Source of the DNA: Carya illinoinensis
Taxonomy: Eukaryota; Streptophyta; Magnoliopsida; Fagales; Juglandaceae
Length of the DNA: 64,000 bases
Direction of reading: 5' to 3'
Assembly (NCBI RefSeq): GCF_018687715.1
Contig: NC_056766.1
Span: 16,742,001-16,806,000, forward strand
The position numbers and the translations under genes are program-made. Below, piece after piece: positions 42,113 through 53,462 of this stretch. The notes below the pieces were generated by a model, which worked only from the letters and a program-made list of their open reading frames with translations, did not search any database and was not told the DNA's origin. Every line of letters begins with the position of its first letter. Positions within the stretch are counted from its first letter, which is position 1.

Positions 42113-42301
42113 TTTTATATACCCTCTAAACATATTATTGATGTAAAAACTTAAACTTTATAGATTAGTTTAAATAAAATTAAAAAATTAAAAAAAATTA
42201 AAAAGCATGTGTTTGGATAATGCTAGCAGGCCGTTGCTAAGCATACCACTAGTGCATTTCAATATTTTTTAACATTTTTAATCGTTAAGAAAAAAAATAC
42301 A

Positions 42302-42590
42302 TGTTGAGAAATTATTTCATATTATCTATAGATAAGATTTTAAACATGTTTATAAAAAATAAAGAACAACCCTCTTTTATTAAACCAGTTTTATAAGATA
42401 AGTTATGTTTATAAATTTTTCATACTATCAGAATCTGCCATAAAATGAATAAGAGTCTGTATTACTTATCTCGTGACAACGATCAGAAAAAATATTGGCT
42501 TGTATGTAAGGGAGAGTGTTGAGAAATAAATTTTATATTACATATAAATAAGATCTTGAACATATTTATAAAAAATGAACAACAGCGGTA
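42302..42590 (+). mobile_element. TRIM-like miniature LTR element
   Basis: A TGTTGAGAAATTATTTCATA unit starts at 42302 and seems to end TTTTTCA at 42422. It is followed by TACTATCAGAATCTG, a worn match to the tRNA-Met primer site. About 95 bases later a purine run AAGGGAGAG (42508-42516) precedes a second TGTTGAGAAATAAATTTTAT at 42517. Two short direct terminal repeats with primer site and purine tract between them and no coding are the TRIM layout. The right repeat is cut or diverged after about 42586. Confidence 0.55.
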
Positions 42591-43181
42591 GTTTTGAGAG
42601 ATTGCACTAGCATTTTTCATTTATATTTTGATATTTTTGTGAATATAATAAGTCCTACAGTAATTAAGCAATCTGGGACATAAAAAAAATAAAAAATAAA
42701 AAAACTCTAGGGAATCTTAATACAAAAAAGGAAAAAATGAAAAAAAAAAAATTCCTGAAAATGTAGGTTGGATGGCATTATGTAACTCATCTGACCATGC
42801 AGGTGTTGTACGTCTAATAAGTGAGCACCAACTCTCTTCATTTATAGTCATGTGTTCATTATTATATATTACAAATCATGAGGATTTCAAACCTTTTAAT
42901 TTCCATTAAAGACATGTGTATTAAAGTTTTTAGAATTTTCATTCATCAGGTGTTGAGTGTTCATTGATTATCCATCGTTTTAAGTACGAATAGATAGAAC
43001 TTTGGATAATTAGGTCTAACATTGTTTTCAAATGAGTCATCACGACATGACAAATTAATTAATATATATATATGTATATATATATACACACATATATTTC
43101 TCTTTGCATCGCAACCCTCAACCGGAATCTCAACGAAAATCTTCACTGGAATTGAGGGAGAACCTCTTTCTCCTACTCCCA

Positions 43182-43640
43182 ACAGTGGCGGAACCATGAA
43201 AGGGCAGGGATGCTTCCAAAAGTTTGAAAAAAAACATAATACATATTAAATTTTTATAATTTAATAGGATAATATTAATCATATCTTGTGTGGGCTCCAT
43301 CTGAGCCTCTTTATAAAATTATCTTGATCTTATATATTAATTACTTATAAGTCTAATTTAAAAAAAATTAGACATTTGGTGTTTCTTTTTAGACACAGTG
43401 TGTTTTTTTTAATATATTTATATGAATATTTTTATGTTATTTTAATAATATATTATTCTTGACATATCATATTCTTTTTTAATACATAAATTGTATTAAA
43501 CATATTTTAGTTTTATTTTAAAATTTATCATCAGATTATTCTATACTGCAAAAAAAATTATATAAAAATATAACAAAAAGTATTTTGTCAAAGTGCTTTG
43601 CTTGCCCCCCTAAATCAAATTCCTAGTTTGCCCAATAACT
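43182..43640. mobile_element. GTGGCGGAACC-type transposon relic
   Basis: Head AGTGGCGGAACCATGAAAGG and tail GCTTGCCCCCCTAAATCAAA enclose AT-rich non-coding sequence. Head and tail resemble a common plant element that begins with GTGGCGGA-type ends. A related head seems present near 44405 (GATGGACCCACGTTAGACTT). Confidence 0.35.
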
Positions 43641-44495
43641 TTTTTTCAGCTCAATTCTTCGATATTTTGTTTTTTATTCCCTTTTTGTAACACACCGAGA
43701 AAAGTTAGGGTTTAGCTCTCTTCTAGAGGAGCTCTTCTAGGAAGTTGTTGGGAGAGAGAGAGAGTTGAAAAAAAAAAAAGACAAAAGTTTGTAATAGCAT
43801 TCAGAATGATCCCTACCATGACGCTGCGAGCCTATATGTCGTTATAATGTCTAATAGAAAATTCTATCACAACGCTTTGTCTCGTTGCAATCTGGATTCT
43901 CTGTAAACTAAATAACTCTTGCCAAAAATTACTCGTAAAAATTTTGTTTCGGTCTGAAACTATTGAATGGGAAGTCCATGTAGTCTGAATGTGTATTTGA
44001 GGAATAAATCAACTACATCCTTGATTGTGTAAGGGTACTCTCTATGTTTTAACTTTTCTTAATCAAGGATCACAAAGAAAATGGCATAAATATCTTCATT
44101 AACAAATTTAGAATAGACAATTGTAGTGCTTCCTTTTCCGATTCGAATCACGACCATATTTGACAAATTCACCAGTTAGATATTACAACATTTATTATAG
44201 TGATTTGCTCTTTGACTAAATAAGGGCTCGAGTCCAATTTATTAGTTTCATTGTTGTTTATTTTTATTTGTAGTGTTTGTATGCACTCCAATTTTTGTAA
44301 TAGAGTTTTTGTCAAAGTCTCTCGCTCTCACCTTTTATATTTTCTTTTTTAATTTTAATACAAGTTTGATGGAAAAAAAGAAAAAAAAGCAATAGACAAT
44401 CAATGATGGACCCACGTTAGACTTAGGGGCCATGGTCCCCCCAAACTTTTTGAAAACACAATATATCTTATAAATTTTACATATAATTCAATACA

Positions 44496-45495
44496 AAAAT
44501 GCTACAGACAACCGCCCTTGCATTCTCGTTATGAAACAAGTTGTCACGTCAGTAGTTAATATTAATAAAAATTAAAATTAAAAAAATAGAAAAAAATAAA
44601 GAAGAAGAAGACAAAAGAAAGGGAAAATATCATGTAGGTGGAAAGAGGGAAAATCAAAATAAAAAACAAAGAGCTGGGCAACTCACATAGAAAAAAAAAT
44701 AAAGAGTTGGGCGAATTGAGAGCTGAAATAAAATTGCTAAAAACTCTCCCAAATCAAACTGCTAAAAACTTCAAATAAAATTCTTGAATTCACACCGAAC
44801 TTCGAACCTTGCTAGCCCTTTTTATAAAACCGTCCACGTGCAAGTAAAAATGTCTCTAAGGCAAGCTAACTTTTTTTTTCCTTGTTTTCTGGTTTTATTC
44901 ATTTCTTTTGCTTCAGCACTACAAGTCCAGTACTGCAATTCCATTATTCCCCCATTTTTTTTAAGTTCTCTCCAAAATTTGTCTTCGTTTTGTATCTTTT
45001 GCAACTAGCATGCGTAAGTTTTTATTCATTTTCTGTGTTGCATGTCAACTTTCCAAGTCTTGCATCTAGCCGAAAGTCCTTGCATTTAATTTTCTGCATC
45101 AAGAATGGATGGTCCCGCGCGCTGCTACTTCTTCTTTTTTTTTTTTTTAGTTTCGGTTCCCTCCAGCATGCATTTGGCTTCCGTCTCTTTTATTTTCCTT
45201 CCCTTCTGCATGAGTGTGTTTCTTGCTGGGTTCTTTATTTTTCTTCTACATGAGTTGCCCAACTCTTTATTCCTTCCATGTCTTCCAACCGAAAGTATTT
45301 TGTTTTCGTGTATTTCAGCTCTCAATTTGCCTAGCTCTTTGTTTTTCTTTTGCGTGAGTTGCTCTTTATCTTTTGTTTTGATTTTCCTTCTTTTCGCGTA
45401 CAGGATGTTTCTCCACTTTTTTAAAATTAATATTAACTGCTAACGTGGCAGCCGATTTCGCAGTGGGGAAGCAGGGGCGGTTGTCTCTAAAATGT
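44496..45495. mobile_element. fold-back element with long inverted arms
   Basis: The left end AAATGCTACAGACAACCGCC mirrors the right end (inverse AGAGACAACCGCCCCTGC). Complementarity continues inward over roughly 250 bases per arm: AGTTAATATTAAT, GAGCTGGGCAACTCACAT against ATGAGTTGCCCAACTC, and GAGAGCTGAAAT against ATTTCAGCTCTC. Arms are purine-rich left and pyrimidine-rich right. No transposase. A MULE or fold-back type non-autonomous element is the best guess. Confidence 0.65.
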
Positions 45496-45922
45496 AGAAA
45501 ATGACCCCATAAAAAAATTATAATACTCTCTAAAATGTTTTAAAATTTCAATATACCTAAAAATGCATATCTCTAGTTTTTTTTTTTATAATCCCAAAAT
45601 TCTGTTTAATTTATATATATTATTTATTTTCAATGATATGATCTCTTCAAAATTAAACTTAAAATTAAGTTTACGAGAAATAATAAACTTTTTAATATGG
45701 ATCCCAAAATTTTTTGTTATACAATATTGGGCTTTTTAATAAGGAATCTAAAGTGAAAATACAAAAAAAGTTATTTAAGGTAGATAACCTATATGAAAAA
45801 TAGTTGTGAGATTTTATCTTCTAGGTTTCACTGAGTAAAAAAAGAAAGAATTTATGTAAACTTTCAATTATAACATTATATGTTTAATGTGATATGAATC
45901 TGAAACATTATCTTCAGAATTT
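45105..45922 (+). repeat. direct duplication, first copy
   Basis: Runs from GGATGGTCCCGC to CATTATCTTCAGAAT. It matches 46462-47318 with few substitutions and small indels. It includes the right arm of the fold-back element and about 430 bases beyond. Confidence 0.85.
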
Positions 45923-45924
45923 GA

Positions 45925-46461
45925 GCCATGGTGATGCACGGCATGGTGGGCATGGCTTGCTGAAGGTAAGCCATGGTGGTGCACGGCATGATGGGCATGG
46001 CTTGCTGAAGGTAAGCCATGATGGTGCACATCATGGCTCAGGCTGATGGCCTAGGCGCTGAGTCTGCAAGGCATGGGCTAGAGCCATGCGCTGGATGGCA
46101 TGCCTGGTGGGCATACCACTGACCTGCTCCGCAAGGCATGGGCTGGAGCCATGCGCTGGATGGCACGCCGCGAGGCATGCCACTAACCTGCTCTGCAAGG
46201 CACGGGCTGGAGCCGTGCGCTGGATGGCGTGGGGGCACGCCACTGGCCTTGCTAGGTGGTGTGGGGGCACGCATGCATGCGCGCAGATGCACGCTCAAGG
46301 GCACACGCAAGCCTGCACGCGGTCAGTAGCCTCCATGCTCGCCCGCTGTGTGTCATGGTTTGAGCCAAGGCATGCAAGCAGACTAGCCATGTGACTGTCC
46401 TGACCCTCCATGGGTCGTGCCGAGGTGTGGTCCCGAGCAAATCTCCTGGGGGTTGTGACAG
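45925..46461 (+). repeat. GC-rich block with 45-bp and 64/65-bp tandem repeats
   Basis: A 45-bp unit starting GCCATGGTGATGCACGGCAT repeats from 45925, 45970 and 46015 (the last partial). A 65/64-bp unit starting GCAAGGCATGGGCT repeats from 46066, 46131 and 46195. The block ends CTGGGGGTTGTGACA, like an LTR end. It is sharply GC-richer than the duplicated arms around it, and the open frames in it are repeat artefacts. Confidence 0.75.
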
Positions 46462-47318
46462 GATGGTCCCGCACGCTGCTGCTTCTTCTTTTTTTTTTTT
46501 TTTTTTTTTAGTTTCAGTTCCCTCCAACGTGCATTTGGCTTCTGTCTCTTTTATTTTCCTTCCCTTCTGCATGAGTGTGTTTCTTGCTGGGTTCTTTATT
46601 TTTCTTCTACATGAGTTGCCCAACTCTTTATTCCTTCCATGTCTTCCAACCGAAAGTGTTGTGTCTTGGTGTATTTCAGTTCTCAATTTGCCCAGCTCTT
46701 TGTTTTTCTTTTGCGTGAGTTGCTCTTTATCTTTTGTTTTGATTTTCATTCTTTTCGCGTACAGGATGTTTCTCCATTTTTTTTAAATTAATATTAACTG
46801 CTATCGTGGCAACCGGTTTCGCAGTGGGGAAGCAGGGGCGGTTGTCTCTAGCATTTTTTAATTCATTAAATATAGAAAATGACCCCATAAAAAATTTATA
46901 ATCTCCATTTACTCTCTAAAATGTTTTAAAATTTCAATATACCTAAAAATGCATATCTCTAGTTTTTTTCTTATAATCCCCAAATTCTGTTTAATTTCTA
47001 TATATTATTTATTTTCAAGGATGTGATCTCTTCAAAATTAAACTTAAAATTAAGTTTACGAGAAATAATAAACTTTTTAATATGGATCCCAAAATTTTTT
47101 ATTATATAATATTGGGCTTTTTAATAAGGAATCTAAAGTGAAAATACAAAAAAAGTTATTTAAGGTAGATAACCTATATGAAAAATAGTTGTGAGATTTT
47201 ATCTTCTAGGTTTCACTGAGTAAAAAAAAGAATTTATGTAAACTTTCAATTATAACATTATATGTTTAATGTGATACAAATCTGAAACATTATTTCATGA
47301 AACATTATCTTCAGAATC
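46462..47318 (+). repeat. direct duplication, second copy
   Basis: Second copy of 45105-45922. It has a longer T run near 46490-46509 and keeps CTCTAGCATTTTT where the first copy reads CTCTAAAATG, so it preserves the fold-back end better. Confidence 0.85.
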
Positions 47319-47489
47319 TAAAACATATATTAAGTTATGTTTTTATAATTTTATTTCTACATATACGTAGCAAATTATCGAGATATACTTTTATATGTAG
47401 TTATGTTTTTATGATTTTTCAATCTCTTTTTAATTTATATAAGAAAAATAATATTAATAGTCCTAGAATGTGCAAGCTCTGCCACTAAA

Positions 47490-48715
47490 AGTAGGTAAAT
47501 CTATAACTCACATGAAAAAATTATTTTTTAATAGGAGACCTCATCATTATTACAAAGGGAGTGCGTAGTGCTTGCAACCCTACAACTATATCTATTACTT
47601 TTTATATAAATATGTCACAGTAGAAAAATTAGCTCCTCTCAACACAATTACTGATTCCGCTATTGTAAACCAACAAAAATATTAAAGTCAAAATAAATGA
47701 TCATTTTACTTACAGTAGCCCCATTGTTACATTGTATTACTTCAAAGTATTCGAAAAACTATTTATTATGTTTAATTTATTTATTAATCATTTAATGTCA
47801 AATGATATTGATGAAATAGATCATGAATATTATTTAAAAAAAAAAAAATCATATCCAAGTCGCATATTTTATCATTTATATCTTCTAACTATAAACATGT
47901 TATTGTGGTGGGTAAATGAGTTAACATCAGCCAATTACTGTACGAATGAGATATTTCCATAGAGCATGAAATTTGCCAATTTGGCAACCAAATTTCAATC
48001 AATCAATAAAGATTATTTTTAGTTTTTCCTTTCAGATTTTCAAAGTTTTCCATTTTCTTATAAAAAAAAAAATTGTTAAAAGTCATTTTCCATTTAAGAA
48101 AATACTAAAATTTAAGGAAAAAAAAGGGAAAAGAACAATTTTTAGTCGGTTATATTAAATTTAATTATCAATAAATGTATTAAGATTAGGAGTATCAATC
48201 ATATGAGGTTAATTGAGTTTGTGTTAGGTTATTTGGATTTAGGTCAACAATTAGTCAGTCATAACTAATAACAAAATGTACAAGCCAAGGTTCTTTAAAA
48301 CAAATGGCATAAGGTTTGGTCTTCAAATGGGAGAACCAAGCTCTGAAAAAAATAAAAAAAATAAAATAAAATAAAAAAAAAAGAAGCCAAGGCCTCTAAA
48401 TCTAATTTTCGCCTAATTGGGTGGGGGCTTCGGCTTCCTCCTACTTCCTCTCATTTCTTCATTCTTCCATTCATCCACCTTGTTTATTAATGTTTATTTT
48501 ACTTAGTTTTATTTTTCTTTCTTTAAGGTCAAAAAAGATATATCTACAACTTTCGGACAACTCTCGATAGACATGCGCAGCACAAGCAGTTTCACAAGTC
48601 CAAAATCGTTCGGAGGAAAGTAGTGATTCTCACTCGCCACCCACATCTGCACGTATGTCACATTCCTCAGTGAGTGCTCATTCTTCCTCCCTCAAGCGGC
48701 TTCATTTTATGCCTT
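47490..48715. other. AT-rich spacer
   Basis: No gene or complete element seen. A/T runs and short open frames only; a slightly GC-richer part at 48540-48715 may be more of the gypsy relic to its right. Confidence 0.4.
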
Positions 48716-49190
48716 TTATTGGGTAGTGCCTTTAGCCGAGGCCTTTCCCTTTCTATCTACCCACTCTTGTCCCTTTTTCCTTAGCTCGATTAGAGTATAA
48801 AGTTTTGTCTCAACGTTGATGAAGTTGTTTGCTTGATCTATGAACTCTCGTAAAGTCACGGGGGTTCTCTTGGCCAACTCTGCCATGAATACAGGCCACA
48901 CTCCCCCTAGGAGCTTCGCTAGGGTGATATTCTTATCCTTGGCCTTTTTTCGTTATGCACTATTTGTTGAACCTGACTAGGTAGACTTTCAGGCTCTCGT
49001 CCTCTCTCTGTTTGATGGTGAGAATGAATGCCACAGGGCGTCTCCTTCTTCTACTGGCCATGAAGTGCGTGAGGAATAGGCAAGCCATCTCCTCGAAATT
49101 TTCTATGGAATTGATTGCTAAAGAACCAAACCAAACCCTTGCCAGTCCTTTCAAGGTTAGTGTGCATATTTGTAGTGTCACCCTAGCAAT
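48716..49190 (-). pseudogene. Ty3/gypsy gag fragment
   Basis: The minus strand shows a retrotransposon gag domain: LKGLARVWFGSLAINSIENF, then LFLTHFMASRRRRRP and LTIKQREDESLKVYLVRFNK (49181-48960). After a frame break near 48955 it continues GVWPVFMAELAKRTPVTLRE and FIDQANNFINVE. Gag coats element RNA. No LTR, protease or RT of this element is found here. It is unrelated in position to the solo LTR on its right. Confidence 0.8.
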
Positions 49191-49234
49191 GTTTTTTTTT
49201 TTTTTTAATTGAGAGAGGATGCATACTTATATTA

Positions 49235-49849
49235 GAGCATTGACAATGATGTAGTCAAATGTAAATCTAAAATCACATGTTTTGGAGGTTACACTTATTC
49301 AAGAAATATATTTTTTTTGGAGGTTACACTTATTCAAGAAATATATTTTCTATGAAATGTGAGGTTGGGTCTCTGTTTAGGCATATAGTGTTGTTGCTTG
49401 AACCTTTTTTTTTTAAGAGAGTATCAGCAATAATGAAGAGTAGGCCAGTCACAAAGGAAATATTGTACTGGTAGTGCTCCACATGCATTATTTTGGTTTA
49501 TAATGTTATGTTTAATATGAAGATATCTTAAAATGTATCTGGTCATGACTGTAAGTTTTTTTTTTTTTTTTTTTTTTTTTATGAATGAATAATGACAGTT
49601 TCCTTTAAAAAAGAGAGAGAGAGAAAGACTCTCATATTGGATTATGCATATTTTAGCTAAAATAATAAAAAAATATTAATTATTATTATTATTATTTATT
49701 TTTTTCCTAAGTTAATTTTTTTATATAATTTGTAATTAAAACTCACTACATAAGATCTATAAATATACACCAATTGTGCTGTATTAAAATTGAATATCAA
49801 CAAATATACACCAATCAGTAGAGAAATTAAAAAAAAAAAAAAGGAAAAG
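49235..49849. mobile_element. PIF/Harbinger-like element, left part
   Basis: TTA (49232-49234) then GAGCATTGACAATGATGTAG resembles the ends at 15506 and 62958. The part after it, AGTCAAATGTAAAT, is mirrored at about 53410-53440. A 33-bp segment (TTTTGGAGGTTACACTTATT...) is doubled at about 49278-49345. The solo LTR is inserted at 49850. Confidence 0.4.
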
Positions 49850-52800
49850 TGTAACAGCCCGCTAGAAATTCAATTAAGGAATTTCTATTGACTTTAGGAA
49901 CCTCGTGAAAACTCTGTAAGTTTACACGAATCGACTAATCGCATAAATTTTAGCCTGTCAACATAGTTAGTGTTATCACTCACTATGGTGCTAGAAATGC
50001 GATTTTAATTATTTGAGATAGTTAAAAGTGTCAGAATACATTATAGTCTACACCACTAGGCTTAATTAAATATTTAGAATTTTTCAGTACTAAGTTTATT
50101 ACGTTTATTTTTGGAGTGAATAGTAACCTCGGTAAATGTACTGAGCGCAGTGTTTTCAAAATCATAGTGTGAAATGTCCAAATTAGGATAGCGATATTTT
50201 ATTTGGACACTTGGCAAGATCTTAACCACACATAATGAATAGTATTAGATACTTGACACAAAGAGAAACCATTAGATGGAATTGTGAAGGAAATCAAGGT
50301 GTGAGATCATGACACCTAAGCAAAATACACATTTGGAAAATATCTTAAGAATAGAGATTTAAAATACACATAGAAAGATTTTAGCCACCTTACTCTTCCA
50401 AGTCTACTCCACATTTGGAAAATATATTGAGCTGATTTTTATAGATATTATTGGATAGAATATTTTGAGATAATATTTTATAGATATTTTGGGTAGGAGA
50501 AAACCACACTCAACTCTCAACTCCAGCCTTATCATCTCCCTTATCTCTTCCATAAGCATCTCCAGCCATCACCCACGAACTTATCTTCATTTACACGTTT
50601 CTTTAAAAGAATATCAAACATTCTCTCTCGGACAGCTTTTAGGAGTTCTTTTGCATGCCCATTTCGAAGCTGTTGTAAGTGTTTTATCATAAAGTCTCCT
50701 TCATATAAGTTGTTCCTTTTTGAGTCTAGTTTACATGGATATCTTATTTGCCCCATTTGAAGATCATTTGGTCAGTCAAATATTGTGTAAACTATAGAAA
50801 GGTCATTCTAGGAGATAAACTGGAGAATATGTTATAGTTTGGAGTTTTTGACCAAGCTAATGGATAGATATTGGTCCGAAATTTTTATGGAGTATTGTTA
50901 ACATGTATATATGACTATTGGTTGAGGATTTTTGCATGATTAAAGGTTTTGATGAAATATTTGCTTAGATTTAGAAACTTAGAAACTGGAAGAAGAAAAA
51001 CAGTTTCTATTTTGAGAAAGTTTAACTCTTTGGTGGTCTAAACCTATTCTAATGACTTTGATAATTTTATTGGAGGATCCTAAGCATCTTATATACATGT
51101 TATATTATTATTTTGAAGATATTTGATGTTAGTTTCAAAGATATGAAATTTTATACAAAGAGATATTCAGATAAGCCAAAGTGTGGATGTTCTTGGCTAA
51201 ATTTATGTTTTGGTTAATTTTTAACCATGTGATCTTGAATTAGAAGCTTATATATGTTTTAGGACATCTTTTTAAACCATGTGATGGTTTGGTTTGAAGA
51301 TCACATATTTATAAGTCATAGATCAAAAGGTTGATCAAAACAAGTTAGAAACAAAAAATCAATAGAAATAGCATATGAGAATTTCGGCCCTATGGAGTTT
51401 TAATAGTTGTGATTAGTTTTAAATTTTTCTAAATTGATATTTGAGTTGAGGATAAAATTTACATGAGGCATGTAAATTTTGGTGACTTTTGGAGTTAGTA
51501 TGCAAAATCCTTAAGTTATGGGTAAAACGGTCATTTTCCTACATGTAGGAAGTAAAATGGAAATTTTACTCTTTAAGTTAGTATTTTTCCATATTTCAAA
51601 TTATTAGTGATTTAGTACTAACTTTAAGAATCACTAATTACAGTTCCTCGTGATCGCGCTTGAGGTTTTATAAGAAACGCGAAGATCGAGGTAAGTTAGC
51701 TTTTAACTTACTAGCAGTCTACTGTGTATGTGTGCTAAGTAAAAGAATTATAGTGTATGTATGTGTGTTATCATATATGTCATGCCATGCCAAATTATCA
51801 CGTAATTGTTTATTATACAGAATTTATTCTGTCATCAATTTTTATCTGTTACATAATATATTCTGTTATGTATTATTGTACATTACAAGTACGTCATGCT
51901 AAGTATGCCATCTATTACATGTATGTCAAGTCATGTAATATTCACTGTTGCAAGTATGTCATGTTAAATATGTTGTCTATTATATGTTATGCCATGTTAC
52001 GAAATGTTTCTATCTCAAGTTGGTCATGTATTTCAAGTTATGTTCAAGTCACGTTTCATCTTGAGTACATTATGTTTGTGTAGAATACATGGGGCCACAA
52101 CAACTGTGGAGTATGTATTTTACTACAATTGTGATGCGTAGAATACATGGGGCCACAACAACTGTAGAGTATGTATTTACACGTAAAATACATGGGGCCA
52201 CAACAACTGTGGAGTATGTATTTTTCATGTTAAGTCAAGTTTGTGTAGAATACATGGGGCCACAACAACTGTGGAGTATGTATTTACACGTAGAATACAT
52301 GGGGCCACAACAACTGTGGAGTATGTATTTTTCATGTTAAGTCAAGTTTGTGTAGAATACATGGGGCCACAACAACTGTGGAGTATGTATTTACACGTAG
52401 AATACATGGGGCCACAACAACTGTGGAGTATGTATTTTTCATGTTAAGTCAAGTTTATGTAGAATACATGGGGCCACAACAACTGTGGAGTATGTATTTT
52501 TAATGTTAAGTCAAGTTTGTGTAGAATACATGGGGCCACAACAACTGTGGAGTATGTATTTTTCATGTTAATTCAAGTTTCAGAGCAAGTTCATGCTAAG
52601 TCAAGTTTCAGATCAAGTTCATGTCAAGTCAAGTTCAGTTCATGATTCAATTTAAGCTATGTCAATTATGCTATGTTGTACGCTAAGTTATGCTTAATTA
52701 CTTATGAATTTGATTATGCATTTATGCTTTTACTGTCATACATGTATCATTAGTCTGTATGAAAGTTTTTTGTTAACTTGCTGAGATTTGTAATCAAATC

Positions 52801-53252
52801 TCACTTTGGTAGTCCCAACTACCATTCCCCCCGAATGGTAGATCTTGTTACAGGACCTGAAGGAGAATTAGGAGCTGATCAACTAGACACAGTTGACTAA
52901 GTGACGGTGCGACATAAATGTTGATATAGTAATTAACGTAAATTACTACTTGTACGATTGAGTTGCATCTCTACTACTTTTTGGATCATAACCATTTTGG
53001 ACTAGTGTTGTGATCTTAGTTGTTCAATGGATTTTTATGTATGAAGTATGTTTTAAGCATTTGGGATATTTTCAATTTGGTGCATAGTATTGCTAAAGAA
53101 AAAATTTATCCGCTGCGAATATTGCATATTGTTAGATGCATGTTAGGAATATTGCATCTTATATGTCATGAACGGGGGCAGGTAACCTTGTGTTGCATGT
53201 CTCGACGCTTCAAATGTCCGTCCGATCCCAAACGGAATTTGGGGGCGTCACA
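49850..53252 (+). mobile_element. solo LTR of a gypsy-type retrotransposon, 3.4 kb
   Basis: Begins TGTAACAGCCCGCTAGAAAT and ends TTTGGGGGCGTCACA, LTR-type TG...CA ends of the Ty3/gypsy style. The five bases AAAAG stand on both sides (49845-49849, 53253-53257), a perfect target duplication. There is no primer site, polypurine tract or coding region, so this is one LTR left after recombination. At 3403 bp it is a very long LTR. It carries the hairpin repeat array at 52081-52580. Orientation is assigned by the TGTAAC...GTCACA ends. Confidence 0.85.
52081..52580 (+). repeat. nine-copy hairpin repeat array inside the solo LTR
   Basis: A 40-bp core starts at 52081, 52139, 52184, 52246, 52291, 52353, 52398, 52460 and 52522. 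Linkers alternate short (45-bp period, ending ACACG) and long (62-bp period, with CATGTTAAGTCAAGTTTGTG), giving a 107-bp higher-order unit in the middle. Each core is an imperfect inverted repeat: AATACAT / ATGTATT outside and CCACA / TGTGG inside around ACAAC. Cores are almost identical (one TGTAG variant at copy 2), while linkers vary. Confidence 0.95.
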
Positions 53253-53257
53253 AAAAG

Positions 53258-53440
53258 TGTGTGGAGAGAGAAAAATAAAACAGTTGGATGAGAGAGAACA
53301 AGTGGGAGGAGAGAGAAAAAAGTAATAAAATATTGTTCATAGTAAACAAAAAATTTACATATGACTAATGTTTTTAAAAAATGAGACTGTTAATTAAATA
53401 TTTATTTATATTTACATTTAACTATACCAATAAAACTTAT
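53258..53440. mobile_element. PIF/Harbinger-like element, right part
   Basis: Continues beyond the solo LTR and ends near CATTTAACTATACCAATAAA, the inverse of which (ATTGGTATAGTTAAATGTAA) parallels the left end at 49235. The final bases of the TIR are not visible, so the right border is approximate. Confidence 0.35.
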
Positions 53441-53462
53441 AAATTATTTGAATAGTGTTACA

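Larger units (their letters stand above)
44397..47490. mobile_element. nested transposon complex
   Basis: An outer element seems to start near 44400 (GATGGACCCACG ... GGGGCCATGGTCCCCCC) and to end near 47490 with an inverse GTGGCAGAGCTTGCAC head. Inside lie a fold-back element (44496-45495), a GC-rich repeat block (45925-46461) and a second copy of 45105-45922 at 46462-47318. Outer limits are the least sure part. Confidence 0.4.

Noticed and set aside
46031..46749. Long frames over the GC-rich repeat block
   Set aside because: They come from tandem repeats and poly-A/T runs; both strands are open and neither has a domain.
52089..52447. Repetitive MGPQQLWSMY-type peptides
   Set aside because: Translation of the hairpin array in the solo LTR; repeat units change frame because periods are 45 and 62.
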